Shown here piece after piece: positions 1 through 14,813 of a stretch of 64,000 nt of DNA (position 1 is its first letter; the number at the start of each line of letters is the position of its first letter). The position numbers and the translations under genes are program-made. Source of the DNA: Hypomesus transpacificus (Eukaryota > Chordata > Actinopteri > Osmeriformes > Osmeridae); the NCBI RefSeq assembly GCF_021917145.1, contig NC_061074.1, positions 5,713,837 to 5,777,836 of the forward strand. Reading direction: 5' to 3'. The notes under the pieces are model-generated. The model saw only the letters and a program-made list of their open reading frames with translations, made no database searches and was not told where the DNA came from.

Positions 1-3000
1 AACTGTACACTAGTGGAAAGGCAGCAGACATTGTCCCTGTGCAAGACTACCCCTTTGGATTCATCAGTTCATCCAAGCATTTTTACATTGAGACAAAAAC
101 AAATAATAATTAGTTTTCTCAAGCAGGATCCAACCCTAAAATAATGGTAGTGAAGGATCAGTGCTGGGTGAGTCATTGAAAACCAAGCCCAAATGGAAAC
201 AGACAGGAGGAGCAGAACATTGTGTTTGTCCCCTTCGCAGGAACCCGCCCCTTCCTGTGGGTAAGCGAGAGGAAGATAAATGTCACAATTCTAAATGCCT
301 TGATGATTAGAAGGGAATAAAAAAGACAGATTGGCTGGATCAATCAATCCTTGACATCTCTGATGTCATTCACACAACAGGATACTTTATGAGTGTGTTT
401 GAGAGCTGGGTAGGAGAATGGACATATTCAGCATTGACTCTTTAAAAAGAAAGCTGTGTGTTTGTGTGTGGTAACAGTGCACAACAGTTTCTGCGACTCC
501 CTTGAGAACTATAGTCATTGATGTTTATAGAACTCCTCCACCTCGTCCCACCAAGTCCCCTGATGTTACTCTAGGGTGCTCAAAGTGTTGTTTGTGTTAG
601 ATAATAACATCAGTACATGACTTGAATCCAAAATAGTGTGTGTATGCATGTGTGTGTGTGCTTTTCCAAGCGTGTAGACCTTCAGTTGAGATCATCTGAC
701 GGTGGCTATTGTTCTGTGAGTATTATGAACAAGATGTGAACAGACTATGTCCTACTGTTTTATTATCTACCAACTAAGTGATGGACATGTGTACCTTTGC
801 GTATTCTTGATAAGCATAGTTTAACAGTTTATTAATAAATGCTTGCAAAGAAACTTAGATTTAGTTTATTCTGTAGTCCCTTGGGGTACAAGTAATGTTT
901 CTTAATGTTTTATTTTCTGAATGTAATAGGGAATCAAAAGTGATTTATTTAGTATATTCCTGTATATTATTAGGTGCAAGGGTGAAGTCATCAGTCAACC
1001 AAAGAAATAAATAAATTGGATCTATGTAACTTGGGCTTTCACAGAAGCCCATGAGATCCTTGAGAGATTTTGGCCAGTGCCAACATAAATATCTCAATAA
1101 ATTCTTAAGGGAAAAGTACTGTAGGGACATGACTTGTTGCAAAAACTATTTACAGTGCCTTTACACTTTCAAAACAATATGTTAAACAGTGTTTAACATA
1201 AATGGTTAAACTCGTCATAGTTTCAAGGCATCTTACAAAAGTATTTAGTCCCTAGTCTAGATCCCTCACTCCTATCTCACTACTCTGGGGGGATCTTTCT
1301 CTTTGGTCACTGAATGAAGCGGGTTGGAGTAAACCTGTATACTGAGTGTTTTGAATGCACTGCAGATAGAGGATCAACAGTACATCTTGTACTTTGCTCC
1401 CACAGAAAGGTTTTAGTGTTGGTGGTCTTTTTCCATAAAACGAACAAATAATTTATTTGTTCACCATGGGGTGCTTGGTTACAGAGATTGCAGAACGGGA
1501 TGTTCTTTACACAAGAAACCTTTCCTGACAAAAGAAAAACAGCATGCTGTATGTTTCTGTAGATGCAGCAGATCATGAATTCATTCGAGCTCACCTTAAA
1601 AAAACACATGTCAGCCATAGTTTGCCATACAATCAACCTAAGAAATAAGACTTAGAACATCCCACATAGAGACAGACACACACACACATACACACACCTC
1701 ATCCATTATTAAACAATGTACCAGGATTGAGCTAAATCTGGAATCATTTCCCAGGAGTGCTGAGTAAATAAAATAAAACAACTGTGGCTTAAAACTCAGA
1801 CTGCTGCGGGATAGTTTACTTATGGAACATGGATCGCTATGTATTATAAGACTATATCTCATAGCTGCAGTGTTGATAGACCAGCAGAGTTAGTTGAAAC
1901 TAAAAACAAAAATACCAGAGTCACAGATAATGTTCCCAGTAGACGTCTCAAATCTGAATAATTGGTATCTATCTCCAAGATTAGATAGATAGATAAATAA
2001 ATAAATACATAAATAAAGTAATTACAGGATGAGGATGTAATAGTGAAAGCAGCAGGAGAGGAGAGGAAAAACTCAGGGAGGCTTCATATCTCATATGTAC
2101 AGAACCAATTTGTGGGCCCAGGATTAACAGTTCCTCTCTCTCTCCCTCACTCCAAATCTCATTGCCTCCCTGATGGAAATGGAAACCAGCTGTGGAAGAG
2201 GGCTGCCATGATTGCCAGTTGGTTTCCAGCACAGGCCTGAGTATCCCCCCCCCCCCCCCCCCCCACTGCATCTGGGATTTATCTAATGCTAACGTAATGC
2301 TGCCCGCATGTAGCCAACCCCCCTCTTCCTACAGCCCAGCCGCACCCTTATCCTCAACCACCCACCAACGTGGGCACTTGGGCACTTCAAATCAAATTGA
2401 CCCCAATTGCTTTCAAACACTTGCGTGATTTCTCTACTTGACTCAGATCTGGCATTTAGGTGCATGTGTGTTTGCAGTTCTGTGCATGCAAGTGTGGTGA
2501 GAAGCACGTCCACTGAACCACAGCCCAGAGCTTCAAAACAAACCAAATGCTACTAACTCAACAAACTCAAGGAAAATCTGGGGCAGTATCAATTTAATTT
2601 CAAAAGATTGATTCCAGGGCCGAATTGTTTTGGCTTTTCTAAAGATATATATTTACAGGGTTAAGACAACTCTGTCTCTATAGATCTATGTTCCAAAACA
2701 ATACCCCAAACTAAGACAACTCTTCAATGGAAGCTCTGCCTTCAGAGTGAGGTCATGTCCACTCATGTCAACACAGATCTATTCCCCCCATCACCAACAC
2801 ACACCGCTGAGGCAGTGAGACAGCTTACATGCTGTACAACTTGTCTTAGAGGTTGGGGAATCCTCTCGAGACCAATTACATTTACAGTTTTACATTTTGC
2901 TTATTGCCAACATCTTTCCTCTTGTGACACCTCACGTGTCACCCGCAGTTGACCCATGCTGTCTATGACGCCATCCTAGTCAAGGCTGAGTGACTTTTGT

Positions 3001-4472
3001 TTCTGGAAAACACACTTGAGTCGTCAATACTGTCCTCAAAGAAATAAAACATGCCCAAAAAAGTCTAGATACTTTGACACTGTTGTTTTTATGATCAATA
3101 AATTCAATTATTTATTTTGTAATCAAGCCTACATGCATCATGAACAATGTCCTCTTCTCACAGTGTCTGTCTGTTGGGACACAAACGATGATACATCAAT
3201 CTAGGTCAACAGTGAGAGGCCACAGCAGTTTATGCCTGTCTGAGACTGACTTGGTGGTGTGACGCTGGCTGTCAGTTTGGTGTCATGCGTCAGTACATGC
3301 AACCACATCCGCACTGGGTTATTTATTTCCTCTTTATACTTCGTGTTTAGAGGTTAGGGCGAATGTGTGTGTGTGTGTGATGGGTGTAACATCAAACTCC
3401 AATGATATTCAAAACAACCACCATTAGTTTTAACTAATTTCACTGTACCACGGTCTTTGCCTACTGTAGCTACAGTAGCTCGATAGCAATGACCTGAGTG
3501 ACGATGAGTGCTATTGATTTACAATTGCTATTCGGTTATTACTTTCTATATAGAGACTGAGCTGTCTGTCAGCCAATCAGAATACACTAATTGTAGTTCT
3601 TTATTCAATGACATAGATCAGGCTGAACAGGGGAAATGGCAGAATGCAATACACTTCTGTTGTGGTACTTTATCTAAACGTTTGACGGGGAGTCTTCAGC
3701 CTTTTTTTACAATAAATATTCATCTGAAGAAATATATACATAGTATTTGTTGTGGATACAGAGCAATAGCGTCTATACATCATCTAAGCTACAATCGTGG
3801 TTTCTCACGCACTTTCGTAGTTATCCGAAGTATCCTTATACAAATGTTTGCCATTCTGCAATAAAAGGACTGACAACCAGGCCCAGAACTCTTAACACAT
3901 TCAGGAGAGTGACATCTAATCAAAGGGCACAAGATCACTTGGTCCTGGGAGGGTTGGGATGTGACATCAAAGGAGAGAAGGGTCAGAAGAAGAAAGATAA
4001 ATAAGGGGATGATGGTTGAAAAGAATTCGATTGTAAGAGAGAATGAAAGATTAATAATAGAGGGTAGGAAGAGCATGTGAAATCATGAATAATGGGTTAG
4101 AGGGTTGTAATATAGAAAGGAGGAGGGGGGGGGGGTGGTAGTTCAGATGTTCAAGATGCCAACCCCCGCTCTGCTCGTTCTGAATAGAGATTAACAGTGT
4201 CCCTATGAACTAAATTAGATAGAGATTAAGGGATCTTGGCCGATGATTAAGCGAGTCTCACAGGACAGGCCTTCCATCATATTCCCACACTTAATCCCAC
4301 TCTTGGGATCTCCAGATGATACTGCATTCCTTTAAAGTCAACTGTGATGTCAGTTCAATAAGATGAACTGGTTACAATGACAGGGCATTACATTGTCATA
4401 AACTGTAAACTATACAACAACTTTATGTAAGACAACTGTCAAAGTGTCAGTATTGCTTGTGAATAAATGTGT
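1..4472. other. Non-coding region with simple repeats, no gene recognised
   Basis: No open reading frame here resembles a known protein, and none is bounded by convincing splice sites. The stretch is AT-rich and holds a CA tract near 1675-1698, a degenerate GATA/AATA tract near 1983-2020, a run of 20 C at 2245-2264, a short GT tract near 3365-3380 and a G-rich run near 4126. Conserved non-coding elements cannot be excluded from one sequence. Confidence 0.6.
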
Positions 4473-4652
4473 TTCTCATTGGGGCGCCCCAGTGGCTCAC
4501 CGGACTAATGCGTGCACCTGGCGGCTGCTTCGATTCAAATCTGGCCCTGGCCCTTTACCACATCATCCCCCTTCTCCCTCTACCCACATTTCTTGTCCTC
4601 TCCAAACAATCCCTGTCAGGAATAAAATGATAAAGGCAGAAATGACACAATA
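4473..4652 (+). mobile_element. tRNA-derived SINE, degenerate
   Basis: The left part resembles a tRNA gene with internal RNA polymerase III promoter boxes. An A-box-like stretch (TGGCTCACCGGACTAATGCG) is followed about 30 bases later by a B-box-like GATTCAAATCT. After the tRNA-like head come a C-rich body with CATCATCCCCCTTCTCCC and an A-rich end with AATAAAATGATAAAGGCAG. This layout is common to an abundant class of teleost SINEs whose tails end in similar AATAAAGGCAAAAATG strings. I could not define target-site duplications. It is not a functional tRNA, because the acceptor stem does not close. Confidence 0.65.
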
Positions 4653-7600
4653 TATATAAAAATAAAGTGTTTGTCATTTACATAGTGAGGAAGAGATTCA
4701 TAATAAACAGACCCTAATACAACCATACAACATAATAACTTTAGTAAGAATACTAAAGTAATTTTTTTATGGTAACTTCTTGAGAGTTTTGTTGTGACTA
4801 CCAGAATGTCTTTACTTTATTGGCTGGCGAAAGTCACCTAGTGATAAACCAGCGATGTAAGTAGTAGCACCGAATCCTGGTTACCATAGAAACCTGAGCT
4901 CAATTGACATGGGCGCAAGCATAATAGTTTACATTTGGCAACAACGTTTCATCTGAAGGCTGCAAGCCGCCCCGGCATTCTCAGGGAGAAGTGGGCGCCA
5001 TGTTGGAGCACCTGGACAATGGCACTGCCAGGGGGGTGGCCAGGAGGGCCATGGCCACCCTGGTACAATCACTGGTTCCCCCTCCCAAGTCACATTTTCA
5101 TTACTCACAATGTTAACTGTACCGGTATTAGTCTATGCACATCAGATATTAATTGTAAAATAAGAAACCAAAGTATATCACAATTTCTAAACTATATTGA
5201 TATTGCTTTCAACAAGCCTTTACTACAACAGCATAATAAAATTCCTGAAAATATCTTTGATTTTGGTGTGCCACCCTAAGACGTTAAGTGCTAAGCCCCC
5301 ACATGTGTATCTGCTGGTCTCTAGGGCTAGAGTTTGGATGGATTTGTTTATGCAAACGTTACAAAGTTTTTAAATCAGCAAGCCTTAATGCAAACAGGTA
5401 TGCATTGCTGTAACAAGCCTAACAAGTAGGCTAATATAAAAACAGTGCAATATTGTGAAATAATGGTGACGTGGAGCTACCTGCAGCCTTAGCTGTTGTG
5501 ACATTTAGCCTACAACACTGTCATTTAAAGATCAAAGACAGCCTTACCCCGCATCAACGGAGACCCATGTCAGCAGATAGCTCGTGACGTTAGTTAAATC
5601 TCGTTCCGCTATATAAAAAAACAGGGCCTACACAAGAAGAAAGCAAGTCTGTTTAGGCTGGACCCTGTCCAATTACGCAGAAACTCACAAGCACACGCAT
5701 TGTTTGTCTTTCTCTTTCGGTTGGCCACTCTCTTTGAGCTATGATGCTAAGTGAGTAGCCATTGAGGGCACAATGTTCTGTTTACATTGATGTGTGTACC
5801 GAACCTGCTGGGGTGCTGTGCGGATGGATGCAGGGTAAACAGAATAGGACCTCCCGGCCGATGTGAAGTTACAACATAGTATGATCTACACCTGAGGTTT
5901 GTGGAGATCATGCTGTTTATGGAGCAAAGTTGCTGCCGGGTTATGATTGAGAATGACAAACGAACCTGGATGTAAGAAACTGTAGGAGACTGTTATGACA
6001 TATCCGCTCATTTATCACAGGTTTTTCCTTCAAAGTGCCCCATAGAAGAAAATGAGGATTTTATACAATGGAACAATTTTGTCAAAGTATCTTGGCTGGC
6101 AAACACTTGATGTTTTTTTATGTTGATAAGGGAGATCACATCTGATAATGAACATTCTTAAGTTCTGATGCTACAAGGGAATGAGGAGACAGAAGGTTCA
6201 AAAGCTGTTCACTGTGGTCCCCATTCCCACAATGGTCTCTGATTCTTAGCAAGCTCACATGCTAGCACACACAAAGGTCAAAGGCTGACAGTCAATTATA
6301 GAGCCTTCCACTTTCCTTCTTCAGAGATTATAGAGCCATGTTGTGCACTGCGTATCATCGTAGGACGTTGCAGGGGAGTGAGTAATTGTGTATAGCGTTT
6401 GTGTGAAATAGTGTATTAGCAGGAAAGTTTTAAATTCCAGGAGTCACATACATACAAACAGGAAGACCCCGACCTCCTTCTCTCCATCCCTACTCAGTTT
6501 TTTTGGGTCACAGGCTAGATAACGCTGTTTTTTAACTATCTTTTTTTCTGCCCTTTAATCAAACACAGAGCATTTTCACAGTAAGGTTCCTTCAAAGAAA
6601 GCTTGGAATCCAGTCCTCTGATTGGAAGTCAAGCTGTTCCTCCTGTCAGTGCATAAAAGGGGCTCGTTAAAACGAGCTGGTACTGTTCATACACCCTGCT
6701 ACTTTACAACAGACCTAGCTACATACAATTTAAGCAAAGATTTTTGAGCATACAAAAATCCTGAGAGAAGAGCATCCTGAACAACAATATCTACAGTAGT
6801 CCCATGTAACAGTAAATATATTTTATGTGACAATCTGTTGAACAATACATACATTTCACATATGACAGATATTTGCAGCACCCTTGAGTTCCTTGACTGG
6901 TGCACTGGTGTCTGACCTCATAGGCAGGGCATTCTAAGACTGCGCAGTCCACCCAAACACAAAACACCCTTGAATCCTGTTCAGTAGTTTACTGAAATCT
7001 TTTCAGGTATAAAACAGAGCATCATGAAATACATGTATTACTGTCATCACTGCTTCTGCATTCTAAACAGCAGCAGCTCTTGAAGGGCATAAAGTCTGAC
7101 AAAAACCTTCAGTATTAAAGAAGATTAATTGGAAGCTGTGAAAGCAGAAGACAAATGTGTTTTCAACCACGGTGTTTTAACATTCCACAAGTACATCTAA
7201 AGATACCAAATGCAGGCTACATATGAAAACAGTTGTGGTGTAATTTGCAGCTTTAAGACCTTAGGTTATATGAATGTGGCCTCTGTTTTCCACCATCTTT
7301 TTAACATAAACAAACACTCCCTCTTTCCTCCTTCAACCTCCGTCACTGTCTCTGTGTTGCTATCTCCACCCAGCCTCACCCAGTCCCACAATGATGACAA
7401 ATAGTCATGAGTTTTCATGCTGCTTCTCAAAATAAAACGTAAGGCAACATGAGTGAATGACAGGAAGGAAGCTGTTGCACTGAAGGGATGAATGGTCATC
7501 AAGAGAGCCGTCTACTTCCAAAAGAATAGGCTGACGCACATTCAATGGATAACATATTCACATACAGTGCAGTACAATGAAAGAGAATGATTGGGCTAAC

Positions 7601-7680
7601 TTTAGTTTCTTCATTCCACAAATCCTTTTTGAACTTAATTCCTTCTATGAGAAAAACCTTGAAAAAAAAAATCTCTGGCA
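4653..7680. other. Non-coding region, nothing recognised
   Basis: There is no supportable gene. A G-rich stretch near 5020-5065 (GGCCAGGAGGGCCATGGCC) looks like part of an old repeat, but I could not name the family. Confidence 0.5.
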
Positions 7681-7681
7681 T

Positions 7682-7752
7682 TGTTCAGAGAGCCGGTCCA
7701 AATGCGTTGGCAGGCCGTATTCAGCCCGCGGGCCGTAGTTTGGGGACCCCTG
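7682..7752. mobile_element. Remnant of a hAT-type non-autonomous DNA transposon
   Basis: Read on the minus strand, the piece begins CAGGGGTCCCCAAACTACGG and continues with a GC-rich segment (GCCCGCGGGC, then GGCCTGCCAACGCATTTGG). A CAGGGGT terminus followed by a 'CCAAACTACGGCCCGCGGG'-type segment is typical of hAT elements in vertebrate genomes. Only one terminus is visible, and the 8-bp target duplication cannot be confirmed because the other end is missing. It is a truncated fossil with no coding capacity. Confidence 0.5.
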
Positions 7753-10700
7753 GTCTAGTGTGATTGACCTTTATGCATGCTCTGACGTCCAGGAATACGC
7801 AGTGTGGCTGAATGAAGCTTAGACGTCCTCAATGTACCGGCACTCTAATCTGTATCTGATGAACACCAATGTATGCATTCAGGATCTACATAACTGAAAA
7901 CAAAGGTGATTCAATTAATGATTGCATTTGTTTGGGGGACTTTGCCATTGGTCAAGTCGGTTATTTCCCTGCTGTCTGTTGATCTAAAACCTAAATGTAG
8001 GCTTTGACTGCTGAAGTGCATGATTCGTTGGTGGCTCAAGCTGACCCTTATAAGGCAATGTGCCTCTGTAAACATCAGTTTCAGGGACGTTTACTGATAG
8101 GTTCACTTCACATATACAGTGCTCCTGTTTTTCAATAAATACTGATGTTCTGTTTAAATTATATGGCACCAGATTGTTGTAACTACTCACTATGGTGAAC
8201 AATATTAATACCGATACATAAATCCAGGAATTTGGGTTTATTTTACTGCAGCAGTAAGGGTGACTCCACCAGAAGTTCCTGTATTCACACATGATCAGAT
8301 ACTTCTAATGGCATTTTGTTTGACCTAATTCATACAGCATAGTAAAAAAATAACTCTTCAGCAACCCTTCTTGGAAAGAGCTCATGGCTTCCAACTGGAA
8401 ACCTAATCTCAACCATTGCCTGACCTTTATGCTGGAGCCCTACCACCCCCACTCCATACACACAAACACACACATGGAGACCCCCTATCACCTGACCAAA
8501 GGAAGAAGGACTATATAAAGACAGGTCCATACAGGGGATTCAAGAGAAACTGGACTGTATGCATCGTTGCGCCATACTCCTACCACTGATACTGCCCCTT
8601 AATCCATCCCACCACCACAGGTGACCAACCTCCCCCCTACCTACCACATGTCCCCTGTCTCTTGTCCCAGCATATGTGTGCCAGTCAAAGGTACCCCCTC
8701 CTCCTACTCATGGCCCTCCCTAACCCTCAACTATCAGGTATGCCAGAGCAGCACTCCTGCCTCCGCCATCTGCGCCCCCTTCCCCCCTTCCATGCCATGC
8801 TCCTCCCCCACACATGTTTGTATACATGTGTAAATGTCGGCAGACATCTACTGCTTCTCCCTGGTGTCAGGGATAAACTTTGCTGGTAGGTGTGAGGTTG
8901 GCATGGGCACCACAGGCTGACAAACAGCTGGTAATCTCACCTGTAGCACACACTCTTTACATAAACAGCTTAAATTTGATGCACGGGTACATAGAGAGTT
9001 TCAAAGGGAACAAAAGGGTTATGGTTTTAGGAGAGAACATTGAGATTAATTGGTGTGGTGTGTGTACCAGCCAACATATTTTTTGAGAAATTACACGAAG
9101 ATGAGGTACTCACCTCCCCAGCAGAGGGGACATGTGGCAGAACAGGATGTGATGGGAACATTTAGAGACCATAGTGGGAGAGAACATCTTTTCAGGACAT
9201 GTAGGAATGTGAAAATGAGAAAGAAGAAAAAGCAAAGGCATAATATGGAATATGTATATATATATATGTACTCCTACTGTATATGGAATATATAAAAAGA
9301 TAGACAAGATCAACAGAGTTAGAGAGGAACAGAAACACTTGAGATACAAATGTGGCTAGGAGTCATTGTTAATAATATTAGACCCAAAAATGTTCCCATC
9401 TCTTGTCCTGTTTACATCCAGTGCAGCCAGTCAAGGCTGTGAAAAATGACACTGTGCAGACATGCTACAAGTGTCACATTTTTGTCACAATGTTTAATGA
9501 AAATGGACTAGAATTCACAATAACCCCTACCAGAGACATCACTCAACACATGCCATGTCAAAATGCCAACATAAATGAATACATCCAAAACAATTTGTCA
9601 GCCAGTAAACTATTGCATGCTATTCTTTTGGTTGTCTGCATGTCAGACATACTGTAATTCTGGAGTCCACAGATGGTCTTGACAGTGTTTCGCTTCTTAT
9701 GAAAACACGCGGCACTGTGATAAGATAAGAGTTAAATATGTGGTGTATGGCCTTGTGTTTTAGTGGTTTTAATGTTGCAATTGTGGAAGTAAAAATTCTG
9801 GAAGAAAGGGAACATCATTGTTCATCTGAGCCCAGTTATTTTGTACAAGGTAGGGGACAAGCTACAATAGATTACCTGAATCAAACAAAGGAGAGGGGGT
9901 GGGGGGGGGGCTGTTAATAGAAAAGGCACAAAAAAGACAGAAGGACAAGTGGCATAAAGATTTTATGACAAATGAAAAAAACGACCAATAAAAGGAAAGG
10001 GCTGGAAGGGAATGCTTTCTCATAGAAGAGCTCTCCATTCATCACCCAGTGTCACGCCTGGGCTTTTACCACAACTTGGTGCTCTAATGTCTCGGACAGA
10101 GTGGGCTGGAGAACTAGGCTTTTCAAAAACAGCAACTACATTTAGCCTCCAGTTTCTCAAATTGTACTAAAATACAGAGCTATCGGATTGTGTGTTTGAG
10201 GGTACATTTGGCATTACATTTCAGTGACACAAATGGTTTGAATAATAAAGCACACTCTTTTCACAACGTCCATACATGTACCATCAATGATTATATGTAC
10301 CATCAATTATGCAAAAATGAATTGTGCTAATTGAAAGAGGCACAAGTAATGCCATAAATTTCAAAGCAATATCTTTCGATTCACTGTTTATTTCCTAGCT
10401 CAGAAACACAGAGAGCTGCTGATGAAACCAAATGATCCGTGCTGTACGGACATGCTTCCAGAGGGTCATGATTATGTTGATGTGTGTCAGATGGCAGATT
10501 ACTGGCTGACAAATATTCCAGACGCTTTGCTATTAACAACAGCCCTTCTATTAGCCCCCATATGGACATCAACTAGCCAGTCAGCCACAAATCCTGCTTG
10601 TCATGCATGACAGAATACGCACGTCTACCCACTGTGATCCAATAAATTAAATCACAAAAATATGGACACTTCCATAGTCTTCTTTTCAGTCCCTTACATA

Positions 10701-13431
10701 TCACACATGCATGCTGTATATACACATGCTTTATCACCCCCTAACCCTCAAAGGCACACACACAAAATAACCATACTTACACTTTCACACATTACAAAGA
10801 CAACACTATGGTTTTTCAAGCATGTACAGTTGTGCTCTCTTTATCTACTTTTCTTTGTCAAACACACACACATGAGTATACACCACACACACATAAATAT
10901 ACACCACACACACGTGCACTCTCCTTGCATCCTGTCTTTTATGGTTTTGTTCAGCCCCTCCTCTTCGCACTGACAGCGTCCATAGAATGTCAATCCCTAC
11001 GTCAGAACCCCTCGTCAGCCACCAGGCCTGCATGCCGTGTGACCATGCAGTGTGACCACTGCCTCTTACTGAATAACAGAGCTGATCTGAGGTTGGAACC
11101 TTTGTGGTACTCAGGCATGGAAAAAGACTAAGTGCAACAAAACAACATGGGCCAGACGGCCGTAGATGTGCTTGCTATGTCAACAATGAAAAGGTCTCAC
11201 TTAGTTTTAACAACAAGCTCTCACTCCTGTTTTTTTTCGTAGGGAGAAGGTGTGTGTTATGGATTCACAACTACCTGATGGATGTACATGATGGTCCACA
11301 TAAATCTCATTGGCTAAAATATATTTTTATTAATGTCAAGATTTTTCATTAAGTTGTTTTTACCTTTAGTGGTTCTTTTCCGGGTAATTCAAAGCCCATT
11401 TCTTTCAGTAATAGTTGTGCACCAGAGAGACCTAAGCTTATTTTAATGCCAATGTAGCACTGTAAAAGCCTCGATTAGTTATGGGCATTGGTCCAAAAGT
11501 CCTATCTGTATTCCCAGTAAAATGTGATAAGTGTATCCTCATTAGCAAGATGAATAGACACACAGGGGATGTTCTCCATGGATTCCATGGGAGTAGGACT
11601 GACGTCTTAAAGCAGTAAGCTCACCACAAAACAATCTTCCATTTGGCAAACGTTTAGATTAAAAAAATTTATGATGTAACCCCACATACCCCTTACCCCC
11701 ATGACTATAAAGATGAGATTAAAATGTTTCTACCAACGTTGCAAAATATCTGCTTTGTTTTGAGCCGTCTGGGAATTTAAAAGAAAATATATGTACTACA
11801 AGTGAGGCCAACCGCCTCATAAGAATCACAACAACAATCAGAAGAACATTCATATAACTGTAGTCTTCAGGTTGTACCCACAGCTAGTGAGCCAACTAAG
11901 ACACAAGTATGGATTTATGCCTGGGCATATAGTCAGAGGTATAATGTTTTACGCAACGTCTTACAAATTCTATTTAACAGTACGCTGAAGTAAAACTATG
12001 ATTCCATGCCTTGAGCGGAAAGCAATACCTTGCAGAGCGAGATATCTAATTTGCTTGCATGAGAATTATCAAGTTGGGTATACATTTTTCTGATATGGAT
12101 ATACCCACTTCCTTGAAGTGATACAGTGCTTGCATTGTCAGTTGTACCATATTACCCCTTAGGTTCCAGTTAAGGGCTTTGCCTTTTTAAATGTAATTAG
12201 GGCAACAGGGACATGAAAGGAAGAGTGAAGTTTATAAAAAGCTTTGAGACGCAGAATTGATGGATATCAATTTTTGAGGTGGAGTGTAAGTAGCTCATGA
12301 TTCTTTAAGTGTTGTGTTGGTGAAAATTTAGAAAAGAGAATTGTATTGTGCCTTAAAAAACAAATATCTTGTTACTTGAATGACTCACTTTCTGTATTCA
12401 GTCAGCCGGCCGGCCTAAAAGCAAACATTCTTTGAGTCATCCGAGAGCAATTCCTATTGTATTTTTAACTGCTGAGTTTCTCAAATTCCTTCATCCAAAT
12501 TCATTGGAAAGGCCAGCAAGAGACTGAAATGAAAAACCTGCTAAAGCAAGTGGAGAAAGGGAGCTGAAAAGCACTCAGAGATGGTGAAAGGCCAAAGAGA
12601 CAGAGAGGGGAGCAGGTAGAAAGAAAGAGACATTAAGAGACAGCAGAGACATATAGAGACTAGATGAACACAGAGACTACCAGGATCTGTTAGAGCACAT
12701 TAGTCATAAGGGTCTCTGCAGGTGTTTGTGAAACGAGGGAGGTTAAGGATGAACTGGCGAGGAAGCACTTTACTCCGGCTGGAACAGCAGCACAGGGCTT
12801 TTAAGGGCCTGAATGAGTGTCGTTTCAGGGCTGGAGTAACTTCATTAATGTCTGGGAGAGCAGATGGAGGAGGGTATGGGTACATAGGGGGGAGTTGAAT
12901 CATCCTATTTACAGCAGTACAGAACAAACACTCTCTGCAGACATCATTCCCCATACCAGGTTACAGTCCAGTTGATAGCAGGCTCTGATTCGTCAGTCTG
13001 CCTTACAGTTGAATGCATTGCTAATCAATTTGTATATGTGTGTGTGTGTGTGTGGGGGGGGGGGGTAGCTGAGATGGCATCACATTCATTCAGATGGCTG
13101 ATAATTTGTGTAAAAGGTGTGTGTCTTTGTATAGTGGGATGTGTGCATGTGCATTGTTCCTTTCCTTAAAAAAAATCTATAATAAGTGCCACGCGCTTTA
13201 AAATGTTCACTCAATTTAGTTGGAAGATCTTTACATAACTATTGATCTGCACACGTTTACTGGGGTCCATCTGAGGAATAAGCACGCCTTTTCTGATTGT
13301 TTAGACAATGATTACCTTGGTAAAAATAAATAATTGCAACTCAAATTTCCCAGAGACCTTAATAAGTCACAGGAGTTGCAACCACACCACTTGTGAAACA
13401 TTCAATACCCCCTTTGAACAAAATTGTTAGA

Positions 13432-13462
<31 letters not shown>

Positions 13463-14644
13463 GCCTATATATAATAATAGTAGAGCAACACCTTTTACAA
13501 CTCTTAACTGAATGCACACTTTATTTGACTGTGTCTCGTAGGGGCTCAGTGTAAACTCTGTACCAAGGTTTAGGTCTAAATACTGAGTTATGATGTTCCT
13601 CAGAATGCATAGCACAAGGTGAGTAGTACAATGTTGTTACACTGCAGTTAAAAGTATACTACAATAAGAAGCCATTCTGGCCTTGCTCAGTCATATCATG
13701 GCAGAATTCACTCAAAAAAACTGTAAAACACTTCAAGTTGTTACTAACAGTGATGTTTTCTAAAACACACTTCTATATTTCCTTGCTCCCCTTCAGCTCT
13801 ACTGTAAACCATTTGAGGGCACAATGGAGTAAGTCTCTGCTTTGGCTGTTCCAGTGGCCAGATGTGTGCTTTCAGAACGCTTACAGTGTGTTATAGGTGA
13901 TAATGAGGACACAAACCAGATGGTCGTGTCCTTGCAACAACAAATTCTCCCTTACTAAACATAATATCCCTGTCAACTGTATGCTTCAAACACTGATTCA
14001 ATGAGCTATGGAATAATTCAGATAAACAGACTACATCCAACTCTGCTCACTGGTTTGCCAAAATAAAGAGAATTCAGAAACTAGAGCAAGAGAGCAAGGA
14101 CTGGTAGACCATATGGTGAATATTCAAACGTACAGGATATTAGAATCAAGTATGCAGTCTAGGGAGAATTCTGCCTGGAGGGAATGAGGAGACATCTAGG
14201 AAAATCAGTTATGTTTAGATGTCTAGCCCCATCTAGGGGTTCTACCTGACACAGCAAAAATGGTAAGAGTACAAAGTGAATGTGTGTTTTGTTACTTTTA
14301 GACAAAACGTAAAAGAAGAGAAAGTACAATGGTTAACATTGTCTTATCCCATGTTTATTAGCACACAAGCATACAGGACAACTAATAAAAGAGGTAAACC
14401 CATTGTGTGTAAAAACACTGACACGTTGTCAGTGTTTAACTACATGACATTAACTACAAAGAGAGATGTACTAAACTCCCCCTGTAACTTAAATGTTTAG
14501 AACATGAAAAGGTGGCCAGGGTGGTCCAAGCCTACAACAGGAATGCTCATTTTACAACTTGTTTTGATCATATATATGCTTTTGAACCATCAGAGTTGTG
14601 TTACTGATACTTGATAGGAGAAAGGTTTATGATTTCCTTTTTTG
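7753..14644. other. Non-coding region with microsatellites, no gene recognised
   Basis: Nothing here translates to a recognisable protein. Simple repeats include an AT tract near 9257-9268, a G run near 9901-9910, CA-rich stretches near 10861-10915, a GT tract running into a G run near 13036-13066, and a pure TA tract at about 13438-13462. The region lies beyond the 3' end of EXO5 and may include regulatory DNA that cannot be read from one sequence. Confidence 0.55.
13437..13462. repeat. (TA)n microsatellite
   Basis: An uninterrupted alternating A/T run of about 26 bases, ending at TAGCC. It is self-complementary and likely length-polymorphic. Confidence 0.9.
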
Positions 14645-14650
14645 TTTATT
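14645..14650 (-). terminator. exo5: Candidate polyadenylation signal for EXO5
   Basis: TTTATT on the plus strand reads AATAAA on the minus strand. It lies about 165 bases beyond the EXO5 stop codon, a normal distance for a short 3' UTR. The assignment is inferred from position only. Confidence 0.5.
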
Positions 14651-14813
14651 GGGTACCCAACAGAGTTCTCCAATGTAGTGCTTCCGTCCCGGGAAAAACC
14701 CAACTTGGGACCATCCAACACATCAGTATCCACCGTAAAGTAAAAGTATCTAACACAGGATCCAATCTAAAACCCTCCAGTTTGGGACTATAAATGGCAT
14801 TACTAGCAGGGAT

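Noticed and set aside
1307..1636. 109-codon minus-strand frame
   Set aside because: No recognisable domain, poor composition, no splice context and no clear ATG support; treated as chance.
4473..4560. A functional tRNA gene
   Set aside because: A- and B-box-like words exist, but there is no closed acceptor or anticodon stem, and the sequence continues into a SINE body and tail.
4935..5065. Possible coding remnant or named repeat around GGCCAGGAGGGCCATGGCC
   Set aside because: It looks repetitive, but I could not match it to a family with enough confidence to annotate.
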